A DNA stretch of 64,000 bases from Philonthus cognatus (Eukaryota; Arthropoda; Insecta; Coleoptera; Staphylinidae): the NCBI GenBank assembly GCA_932526585.2, contig OW052245.1:88241369-88305368 (forward strand). The letters are read 5' to 3'. The notes beneath the pieces were generated by a model, which saw only the letters and a list, made by a program, of their open reading frames with translations, ran no database searches and had not been told where the DNA came from. The stretch's first letter is position 1, and each line of letters opens with the position of its first letter. Below, piece after piece: positions 50,050 through 58,350 of this stretch. The translations under genes were made by a program, and so were the position numbers.

Positions 50050-52672
50050 CTTCACATAAATCAGTGTTTTAAACGTAAGGCGCATGAAGTAAAATTTCGA
50101 GTTTAGAAAAGCCTAAGCGTTTGGATTTAGACGTGAAGCATCCAAATCCAAACTCAGGCTTTTCTAAACTCGAAATTTTACTTCATGCTTAATCTGGGAG
50201 AGAAAGACACTTGTTAGAAGGTTAAAAAAATACTGTAATAATATTTTATATACCGTAAAGTCAAGGATTTACAGGGAATTTTTCTTTTAAATATACATAT
50301 GTTACGTTTTTTTTTATAAGTTCAATTTGAAGCTTTAAACGAGTGTTATCCACTCCCAGACTAAGCATGAAGTAAAATTTCGAGTTTAGAAAAGCCCCGT
50401 GAAAATTTGTCTCGGGTCGCATAGCGACCCGAGACAAATTTTCTGGGCTTTTCTAAACTCGAAATTTTACTTCATGCGCCACGCGTACAAAACACTAAAA
50501 TACTGTTAAATCTATGTATATTTAAACCTCGCTGGAAATCAGTATTTTATACGCGTGGCGCATGAAGTAAAATTTCGAGTTTAGAAAAGCATTTTACTTC
50601 ATGCTTAGCCTGGGAGTGGAAAACACTGGTTTAGAGCTTCAAATTAAAATTGTTAAAAAACAACGGATGTCGGATAATTTACAACAAATTCAGCTCATTT
50701 TCTTTAATTCTTTAAATACGCGTTGTTTTTTAAAAGAGTTCAATTTGAAAGTTCAAACGAGTGTTTTCCACTCCCAGACTAAACATGAAGTAAAATTTCG
50801 AGTTTAGAAAAGCCCCGTGAAAATTTGTCGTGGGTCGCGCAGCGACCCGAGACAAATTTTCTGGGCTTTTCTAAACTCGAAATTTTACTTCATGCGCCAC
50901 GCGTACAAAACACTAAAATACTGTTGAATTTATGGATATTTGAACCTCGCTGGAAATCAGTATTTTATACGCGTGGCGCATGAAGTAAAATTTCGAGTTT
51001 AGAAAAGCCCAGAAAATTTGTCTCGGGTCGCTGCGCGACCCTCGACAAATTTTCACGGGGCTTTTCTAAACTCAAAATTTTACTTCATGCTTAGCCTGGG
51101 AGTGGAAAACACTGGTTTACAGCTTCAAATTAAAATTGTTAAAAAACAAAGGATGTCGGACAATTTACAGCAAATTCAGCTAATTTTCATTAAATCTTTA
51201 GATACGCGTTGTTTTATAAAAGAGTTCAATTCGAAAGTTGAAACGAGTGTTTTCCACTCCCAGACTAAGCATGAAGTAAAATTTCGAGTTTAGAAAAGCC
51301 CCGTGAAAATTTGTCGAGGGTCGCGCAGCGACCCGAGACAAATTTTCTGGGCTTTTCTAAACTCGAAATTTTACTTCATGCGTCACGCGTATAAAACACT
51401 GAAATACTGTTAAATTTATGGATATTTGAACCTCGCTGGAAATCAGTATTTTATACGCGTGGCGCATGAAGTAAAATTTCGAGTTTAGAAAAGCCCAGAA
51501 AATTTGTCTCGGGTCGCTGCGCGACCCTCGACAAATTTTCACGGGGCTTTTCTAAACTCGAAATTTTACTTCATGCTTAGCCTGGGAGTGGAAAACACTG
51601 GTTTAGAGCTTCAAATTAAAATTGTTAAAAAACAACGGATGTCGGATAATTTACAACAAATTCAGCTCATTTTCTTTAAATCTTTAAATACGCGTTGTTT
51701 TTTAAAAGAGTTCAATTTGAAAGTTCAAACGAGTGTTTTCCACTCCCAGACTAAGCATGAAGTAAAATTTCGAGTTTAGAAAAGCCCCGTGAAAATTTGT
51801 CAAAGGTCGCGCAGCGACCCGAGACAAATTTTCTGGGCTTTTCTAAACTCGAAATTTTACTTCATGCGCCACGCGTACAAAACACTAAAATACTGTTAAA
51901 TTTATGGATATTTGAACCTCGCTGGAAATCAGTATTTTATACACGTGACGCATGAAGTAAAATTTCGAGTTTAGAAAAGCCCAGAAAATTTGTCTCGGGT
52001 CGCTGCGCGACCTTTGACAAATTTTCACGGGGCTTTTCTAAACTCGAAATTTTACTTCATGCTTAGTCTGGGAGTGGAAAACACTCGTTTGAACTTTCAA
52101 ATTGAACTCTTTTAAAAAACAACGCGTATTTAAAGAATTAAAGAAAATGAGCTGAATTTGTTGTAAATTATCCGACATCCGTTGTTTTTTAACAATTTTA
52201 ATTTGAAGCTCTAAACCAGTGTTTTCCACTCCCAGGCTAAGCATGAAGTAAAATTTCGAGTTTAGAAAAGCCCCGTGAAAATTTGTCGAGGGTCGCGCAG
52301 CAAACAAATTTTCACGGGGCTTTTCTAAACTCGAAATTTTACTTCATGCTTAGCCTGGGAGTGGAAAACACTGGTTTACAGCTTCAAATTAAAATTGTTA
52401 AAAAACAACGGATGTCGGACAATTTACAGCAAATTCAGCTAATTTTCTTTAAATCTTTAGATACGCGTTGTTTTTTAAAAGAGTTCAATTCGAAAGTTCA
52501 AACGAGTGTTTTCCACTCCCAGACTAAGCATGAAGTAAAATTTCGAGTTTAGAAAAGCCCCGTGAAAATTTGTCGAGGGTCGCGCAGCGACCCGAGACAA
52601 ATTTTCTGGGCTTTTCTAAACTCGAAATTTTACTTCATGCGTCACGCGTATAAAACACTGAAATATCGTGTA
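50050..52672. repeat. Hairpin array D: eleven hairpins, about 485-bp period
   Basis: Hairpins 50084-50186 (GGATTTAGACG class), 50367-50474, 50562-50602 (collapsed), 50785-50893, 50980-51088, 51271-51379, 51466-51574, 51757-51864, 51952-52060, 52243-52348 (flanked by S2 on both sides, inner stem partly deleted) and 52530-52638. A left element end (CAGGGAATTTTTCTTTTAAA) sits at 50272 after TA. Order is mostly S2-H-S1-S1'-H'-S2'. The unit around 52243 breaks the alternation. The array ends in a truncated S1 at 52672. Confidence 0.9.
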
Positions 52673-52859
52673 TTTCCACATTCATCATCGTTTTAATAAT
52701 AATAACACTTAAGAAGATAAAATAAATAAAACTGACGAAAATAATAAATAAAGTTGGTTAGAACTTTGTCTAAGAAAGTTAATTTCTAAAAATGTTCTTT
52801 AAAAATCAATCCAAGCAGCCTATCCGTTGATTTAGTAAATAGATATTTTTCTATGAATT

Positions 52860-53350
52860 ATTGTGAGAAAAATAAACGTAAATCACAGTCACAGTTGAAA
52901 TCATTGATATTAAAAATAATCAATGATTTTAAACTGCGACTGTGATTAACGTTTTTCTACAGAAATAATCAATTAATTTAAACTATGACTGTGTTTTACG
53001 TTTTAGTTTTTTACAAAATTGATAGACATATGAGTTCTTATAAAAGTAAAACGTAAATCAGAGTTACAGTTTAAAAAATATTGATATTAAAAAATTGCAA
53101 TTACAACCCAGCAAACACACATATATTATATATGTAAAATATATGTATCTTATATGTATTAGATAAATATTATGTATATATTATATGATTTGGTTTGCTG
53201 GGAAGGTATTCAAAAAGTTGCAAAATTTTTGAATACCTTGTAATTGCAATTTTTTAATATCAATAATTTTTAAACTGTAACTCTGATTTACGTTTTATTT
53301 TTATAAGAACTCATATGTCTGTTAATCTTGTAAGAAAATAAAACGTAAAG
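52860..53350. repeat. Nested inverted repeats built on an ACGTAAATCACAGT motif
   Basis: Outer arms 53022-53106 and 53239-53330 are complementary over about 85-90 bp. Smaller foldbacks lie at 52870-52945. The word AAACGTAAANCACAGTCA or its complement occurs about six times. The loop of the large foldback contains a separate MITE and the palindrome GGTATTCAAAAAGTTGC / TTTTTGAATACC. Confidence 0.8.
53107..53202. mobile_element. Small MITE with CCCAGCAAAC ends
   Basis: 96 bp from CCCAGCAAACACAC to GTTTGCTGGG. The interior is nearly pure A/T with ATATATGT repeats. It sits in the loop of the 53022-53330 foldback, so it either created the loop or inserted later. Confidence 0.6.
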
Positions 53351-53359
53351 CACAGTCAT

Positions 53360-54180
53360 AGTTTCTATTCAAAACAAACAAAAAACATCCAACCTAAAAA
53401 AATCCTACACACAATTTCTCACCCTTTATTCGCAACACAAGAAAATAAACGACCTTAGCATTTATTTCAACCTTGGCTTTTTTTATGTATACGTTCTATT
53501 TTTTATTTCTCAAGGCTGCAGAAACAAGCACACATCGTCAGGTAAAAAGAATCCTGTTCAAATCCTCTGCGCACTTACTGACTTGTATCACCAAGCACAA
53601 AGAAAATCAACCGTTTTTTCTTTTAACAACCTTTCAACCAACGAAAATTCGCTAAGTGCATGCGAAACACTGCCCTTTTTTCTTATTCTCTTTACATAAA
53701 GAAACGAACTTTTTGTATTCCTTCTATATATTTTTTTTAACGCCGCCATAAAACTCACCCTCGTTTTCGGATTAATCATGGCCGTGAGGGGTGATTTTTA
53801 CGAGGGACCGTCCCTTATGTGGGGGGTAACGTCGGCCATTAAATTAAGTGATTTATGCGCGGAAATCATTGGAGCTTTTCTTCCATCCATGGGTGGAATA
53901 AAACTTTATGTCCTTTATATCCTGGTGCTCTTCAGTAAACGAATTTTTGTTTATATCTCTTGCAGAGTGCGATTATTAACGGTTGATTGGGAATGTATTG
54001 GGTGTGTTTATGTTTGTGTATGGTGATAAAGTTTAATTTTCTAAGAGGATTTATATGCTGCGTTTAGGAAAATGTATCACGGTGAATAATAATAAAATAA
54101 ATGGATTTAATAATTATTCTACTTTCGGTTGTTGAATTTTATTGTATCGCAAAATGTTATTATTTCTACAAACATTTCGT
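53360..54180. other. Unique-looking stretch
   Basis: 53750-53910 is a GC-richer, non-repetitive patch (GGCCGTGAGGGGTG, ACGTCGGCCATTAAATTAAG). ORFs are short and domain-free. Probably host DNA. Confidence 0.35.
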
Positions 54181-54187
54181 AAGCTTA

Positions 54188-54294
54188 CCCACTGAGCAAA
54201 AAACAATCAAATAACGTTATATCAACATTGTAGCAACATTAAACGTTGTTTTAATGTTTGTTGAAACATTACTTGAATGGATTTGCTCAGTAGG
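54188..54294. mobile_element. CCCACTGAGCAAA MITE, copy in plus orientation
   Basis: Begins CCCACTGAGCAAAAAACAAT and ends GGATTTGCTCAGTAGG, inverted at the tips. The core consists of GTTGATATAACGTTATTTG-like and AACATTAAACGTTGTTTTAA segments. Homologous to 43801-43906 (reverse) and to the partial copy beginning 54578. Confidence 0.7.
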
Positions 54295-54645
54295 TTAAAG
54301 CTTTTGCTAAAGAATATTATTTAATTAAAGAATTTAGATATCATCAATCACTTGATGAAACATGTTTACAATATTGATAATTGAATAAGTGACTTTATTC
54401 AATTATCAATATTGTAAACATGTTTCATCAAGTGAAATTGAAAAATACGAGCTTAAAACTAAAACTAAAACTGTTAGATCAACTTTACGATAAAAAAAAA
54501 TTACATTTTCAGACGTGTAATTAATAATTCGATCCAAATTCTTTAATTAAATAATATTTTTTTAGCAAAAGCTTTAACCCGCTGAGAAAACCCAATTAAC
54601 TAATGTTTCATCAACATTAAAACAACGTTTAATGTTGCTATCGTA
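54293..54645. repeat. Large inverted duplication with an inner palindrome
   Basis: 54293-54334 (TTAAAGCTTTTGCTAAAGAA ...) and 54537-54579 are inverted copies, and the MITE on the left (54188-54294) has a partial inverted counterpart starting at 54578. Inside, 54348-54388 and 54395-54436 form a near-perfect palindrome (CACTTGATGAAACATG, TTTACAATATTGATAATTG). The remainder, 54425-54535, is duplicated at 57820-58035. Confidence 0.75.
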
Positions 54646-54829
54646 TGTTCAATTAAAAAAAATCTCTAGAGTGCCACGGATAATATTCTAAGTTGGCAAC
54701 TCAGAAAATATACATTATAATTATTATGTCTGACGTTTTACATGTCAATTCCTGAAGTGTGCAGCCAACTTAAATTTGAAAAAAGATTAAATCATAGCAC
54801 TCTAGAGGTTTTTTTTTACTGAACATATG
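54646..54829. mobile_element. TA-flanked MITE with CTCTAGAGTGC ends
   Basis: Left TCGTATGTTCAATTAAAAAA...CTCTAGAGTGCCA, right complement TCATATGTTCAGTAAAAAAA...CTCTAGAGTGCTA, with TA at both borders. About 185 bp, inserted in the right-hand ACTGAGCAAA MITE copy. Confidence 0.7.
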
Positions 54830-54839
54830 ATACAATTGC

Positions 54840-55125
54840 TCAAAAAAGAGGATTACGTTTCAAACTTCTGAAAAAATAATTTCAGAAGTGCGCAATTTTT
54901 CGATATTTGCCCTTCAACGCACACTTGTTCTTTCAATTGAATAAAGTGATTGTTATTTTTTTTATTTTTTATTTTGGGTTTTACGTCATCTATTTCCGCT
55001 GCTATGGCCAATCATGACGCCGGAGATTAGGTCTACAGCTATCCGGGAATTTTGCCGAACCCGGTGAGTTATTGTTATTATAATTATTGTAAGTGAAGTG
55101 TGTATTTTGGAAAATCATACTTAAT
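54840..55125. other. No recognised gene
   Basis: AT-rich with a GC-richer patch at 55000-55070 (GACGCCGGAGATTAGG). A short foldback at 54872-54892. Nothing else identified. Confidence 0.3.
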
Positions 55126-55129
55126 CAGT

Positions 55130-55295
55130 GGTTCGAACGCGTGGCGCATGAAGAAAATATTTCGAGTTTAGAAAATCCTGAAAATTTGGTTTGGTCGCTC
55201 CGCTACGCGGAGCAACCAAACCAAATTTTCAGGATTTTCTAAACTCGAAATATTTTCTTCATGCTTAACCTGGGAGTGGAAAATACGCGTTAAAA
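55130..55295. repeat. Solo hairpin with compensatory changes in the outer arms
   Basis: S1' (ACGCGTGGCGC), hairpin 55148-55262, S2' (GCTTAACCTGGGAGTGG). Both arms share changes absent from other copies: ATGAAGAAAATATTTCGAG and the exact complement, and AAAATCC / GGATTTT instead of AAAAGCC / GGCTTTT. The inner stem is of the GGTTTGGTCGC class. Pairing is fully kept despite at least four differences from the family consensus. Confidence 0.85.
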
Positions 55296-55329
55296 ACCAA
55301 ATAAAACACCACAATAAAAGATTTGAGCT

Positions 55330-55640
55330 CTCAGTCTTTATTCAAACATTCTAGACTAGTAGAATCTAGAGCAGTGGTTTTTAGCCATTTATGAATGACA
55401 GAACATTCTAAACACAGTCTAGTCGAGCTACATATGTTAGAAAGAGGTCCCCTATACAACTGTATCAAATTTTATAACCATCTACCAGAATACATAAAAA
55501 AAGAAAATAATTATAACAATGTCAAAAGAATGTCGTATGAGTTACTATGCACGTTGGAGCCATATAATGTGGACGTGTATCTAAACAACACATGTAACAT
55601 TTAATTTAAGTTTTCTCTTATTTTGACGTATTTCCATGCC
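55330..55640 (+). pseudogene. Non-LTR retrotransposon C-terminal fragment
   Basis: The 69-codon frame (55395-55604) reads MTEHSKHSLVELHMLERGPL, then YNCIKFYNHLPEYIKKENNY, ending LEPYNVDVYLNNTCNI. This is the same class of RT C-terminal tail as 8551-8793 (YNKLP, EPYTVEEF). No upstream RT. Confidence 0.55.
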
Positions 55641-55691
55641 TTTGTTGTATATATAAATTATTTGTATATGTAATCACTTGCACTGGAACTA

Positions 55692-55822
55692 ATAGTATAT
55701 TATTCAACAAGCGCATAATGAAAGCTATTAATCATGAGAATGAGGTTTACGGAACGAGCCGCAGGCGAGTGGAGTAAGTCATTCGAATGATTAATAGCCA
55801 TTATGCGCGAGTAGAATACTAT
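55692..55822. repeat. Hairpin beside the intact tyrosine-recombinase element
   Basis: ATAGTATATTATTCAACAAG, CGCATAATG-AAAGCTATTAATCAT on the left pairs with ATGATTAATAGCCATTATGC, GCGAGTAGAATACTAT on the right. The tip contains GGAACGAGCCGCAGGCGAGT. It abuts the inverted end at 55825. Compare the hairpin at 41436-41561 next to the recombinase relic. Confidence 0.75.
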
Positions 55823-55942
55823 ACTTTATCCACAACCACAAAATGTATATTCATTCTTGCTTACTGCAACTTTTCAAGAATAAGAACATAATTCATTAAA
55901 TCATTTACTTTTAATTATAACTAAGAAATACATATAATAATA

Positions 55943-57068
55943 CTATTTATTAGGATTAATGTTAATAGTAACGTTAGAACAATTATTAAACACAATAGGG
56001 GGCATTGAAGTGGGTACACCAAGATTTACGGTTTGATCCAAAATATCGAAATTAACGGAATTTGTGCTGGAAGATGCAGCTGTTACATTATTTGCTGTCG
56101 ATTCTATTGACGATGCAATTTTTCTGGCCGTTTCCTTTTTATTTTCCAAAGAATCGTTAATATAGCCTTCTGCAACCGCAGTTGACTTCCATCCTCCATG
56201 AGGTTTTAACGCAGTGATGTCTCCACCAGCATCAACCAAAATGGTGGCTGAGGTTCTTCTAAAGCTATGGCCTGTATATTGCTCAGGATTGGGTAATTTC
56301 AAAAAATTGGCGATATCCCTTCCCATTTTTGTAAATTTATTAATACCAATTCGCTGTTTAGTACACTTTCCATTTTGAAAATTTTGAAAGAAATAATCAC
56401 AGTTTATCTGCTTTCGGAGGCACAAATATTTTTTTACAATGTGGTAAAAATTATCAGATACTGTAAATTTCCTACAAATTTTAGTTTTTGTGGTTGGCAC
56501 CTTAATCATATAGCAGGAATTAAGGTCTTCTTTATCTTTAATTTTCATGTTATACAGCTCATTTGAACGACAAGCGCCCATTAAACCCATAATTAATGCA
56601 ACCTGAAGAAAAAATTACTGCAATTTTTAAAAAATATTAAAATAATTTAAAACTTACTTTTGTTGCAAGAAATTTGTTATCCGGTGCATTTGCAATGAAA
56701 CTGTTAACATTTTCTGGGGAGAAAGTGTTGGCTTTTTTCGGAGTAAACCTTTCATTTTTTCTTTTCAAAAAAGCTAGAAGTTTGCCATAGTATCCAATAT
56801 TGATGTTTTCAAAGATTTTCAATGTACTTTTTAGCATCGAATACTTCTGCCACAACGATGAGGTGTTGTATTTTTTTGATAATTCAGTAAAATACACCAA
56901 AACTACCGACTCAGTTGAATGTGCTTTTTTCTCCTTTTTCCATTCACAAAACGTGTTGTATGTACTTTGGTATATGTTGCGAGACTTTTTAGGCAACAAA
57001 TTGATGGAAGCGATTTCTGCCGCGTCCCTTATTTCCGGGGGTGTCAACAAGTCAGGATCGGATTCCAT
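55943..57068 (-). CDS. Tyrosine recombinase, two exons, apparently intact
   Basis: Predicted DNA strand-exchange enzyme of the lambda-integrase superfamily, resembling animal Crypton recombinases. Exon 1 is 57068-56658 (137 codons: a helical SAM-like N-terminal domain with KSRNIYQSTYNTFCEWKKEK and LKSTLKIFENINIGYYGKL). An intron of 55 nt at 56657-56603 has consensus GTAAGT and TTCTTCAG borders. Exon 2 is 56602-55943, phase 0. Total 356 residues with no lesion. Catalytic residues are all present: Arg in GACRSNEL, HxxR in GHSFRR, second His in KPHGGW, Tyr in EGYIND. The C-terminal tail is low-complexity and ends NNCSNVTININPNK. The start ATG at 57068 is the first of the frame. The paralogue at 41720 is deleted internally. 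The tiny intron could alternatively be read through into a stop after six codons. Confidence 0.85.
56603..56657 (-). other. Predicted 55-nt intron of the tyrosine recombinase
   Basis: Donor AAA-GTAAGT and acceptor TTCTTCAG-GT on the minus strand, A/T-rich interior. Removal joins ATK to VALIMGLMGACRSNEL in frame (phase 0), restoring the helix before the first catalytic arginine. 55 nt is a usual minimal insect intron length. Confidence 0.75.
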
Positions 57069-57344
57069 GTTGCTTCTTTCACCTTCGATAAACTATTAAC
57101 CACACTATCACAACACAATTAACACAATTTGCTTTCAATTTAAAAATTGTTTTTGTTTATGTCAAAATTGATTAACATGAGGTATCCTGATTTTGTAGTG
57201 ATTTCTTATTATTCACAGTTGAGCAGTGATAAGTCAAAATATTACTCACATGTTTCATAACCTATTTATAATAAACGTCATTATTACTGACTCTTAGCAT
57301 GTATAATTAAAATATTATAGAGTGGTTGTGGATAAACATTATTA

Positions 57345-57815
57345 TTATTATTATTATTATTAGAGTTTAGAGACTCGAGTCTACGTCCTAGAGAATTCAG
57401 GTTGATGCCTAGAGTAAACAATATCTAGATTTTAAAGATATTAGATGCTAGAATCATTATTTGAAATTTCGCAAAATAAAACAATGATTTACATTCATAC
57501 ATTATGTGTGATGGGTAATTGATTTGTCAGGATTTTTATTTTTAATATGGTACGTGTGTTCTTTAAATCTAATATGTACGTTTCTTTTTGTTTGATCCAT
57601 GAATAATTTACTTCTTTTATTTAAATTCAACACATTGGATCGTAGTATTTTATTATTACCCAACAGCCTTCAGTGAATCACATCCAGTTTCCGTTTCTTT
57701 TTTTCACTTTATTGCTCTTTTTTACCACCCCCATAAGCGCGACCTTCCAGCAAAAGGGTTGTTACATGTCCACACAAAAACGATTAGTTAGTGCATCATC
57801 AGAAGCGATATCGCA
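57345..57815. other. Mostly unique sequence after an (ATT)n run
   Basis: 57340-57362 is an (ATT)n tract. Downstream AT-rich sequence has no ORF; 57700-57790 is slightly GC-richer. The tract may be a retroelement 3' tail or a microsatellite adjoining the recombinase element. Confidence 0.3.
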
Positions 57816-57859
57816 AAGTTGAAATTGAAAAATACGAGCTTAAAACTAAAACTAAAACT

Positions 57860-57964
57860 CACTGACTAATTCACTGACTAACGGTTTGATAATGATACGT
57901 GTAGTATCGAAACTATAGTCACCAAATAATCCAATTGTTATACAAACAAAGTGATAAACAATGA
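57860..57964 (+). mobile_element. 105-bp hammerhead-bearing insertion with 12-bp target duplication
   Basis: Compared with the uninterrupted copy at 54425-54535, this is a clean insertion flanked by AAAACTAAAACT (57848-57859) and AAAACTAAAACC (57965-57976). It starts CACTGACTAATTCACTGACT and ends ACAAACAAAGTGATAAACAA. The middle holds a complete hammerhead-like motif. It is short, noncoding and resembles a nonautonomous PLE-derived or retrozyme-like unit. Confidence 0.75.
57881..57924 (+). ncRNA. Hammerhead-like motif in the 105-bp insertion
   Basis: Helix I GGT/ACC, core TTGATAA plus T, helix II GATAC-GTGTA-GTATC, GAAA, helix III AC-TATA-GT, triplet GTC. Helix II differs at three paired positions from the copy at 28111 (GACTA/TAGTC) while remaining fully paired. 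Confidence 0.65.
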
Positions 57965-58137
57965 AAAACTAAAACCGTTAGATCAACTTTACGATAAAAA
58001 AAAATTACATTTTCAGACGTGTAATTAATAATTCGAGCAAAAGACTCATATTTTTAATATGTAATCGCGGAGTACAAACTAATAATGCCAGCAAAAATAT
58101 TGTCGAAGATTGTTCGATTTCAGCGATTTGAAATCAC

Positions 58138-58215
58138 GAGTTTCCATTCTTTAGGTAAGCATGCAGTAAAATTTTGACTTTAGAAAAGCCTAAAAATTTG
58201 GTTTGGTCGCAACGC
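58138..58215 (+). repeat. Half hairpin, diverged
   Basis: S2 remnant (CCATTCTTTAGGTAAGC), arm ATGCAGTAAAATTTTGACTT to AAAAGCC, then AAAAATTTGGTTTGGTCGC; stops there. Solo half units such as this end at the hairpin tip. Confidence 0.65.
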
Positions 58216-58350
58216 GGCTTATTTGTATGTCTGTGGAGTTTATCTGCGCAGATAATTATATGATTTGCTTTAAAATAAGGCCATGTTTATAGCCTGATTC
58301 AGTTTTGATATGTTAAACAACTCGCATTGTAACTTTTGTTGTGATGTGCA

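Larger units (their letters stand above)
55825..57336 (-). mobile_element. Small tyrosine-recombinase element (Crypton-like), apparently intact
   Basis: 15-bp perfect inverted ends TTTATCCACAACCAC (55825-55839) and GTGGTTGTGGATAAA (57322-57336) enclose one complete gene. 1,512 bp. An (ATT)n run follows the right end. Cryptons normally lack terminal inverted repeats, so either these ends are coincidental flanks or this is a variant type. Confidence 0.6.
57820..58035. repeat. Dispersed duplication of 54425-54535, split by a hammerhead-bearing insertion
   Basis: GAAATTGAAAAATACGAGCT...AAAACTAAAACT continues as GTTAGATCAACTTTACGATA at 54425-54535, but here the two parts are separated by 105 bp (57860-57964) plus a repeated AAAACTAAAAC(T/C). 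The shared parts are almost identical, so the duplication is recent. Confidence 0.85.

Noticed and set aside
50050..52672. CRISPR-like array of regularly spaced repeats
   Set aside because: Spacers are not unique, the repeats are long palindromes in alternating orientation,, and the sequence is eukaryotic; it is a tandem hairpin repeat.
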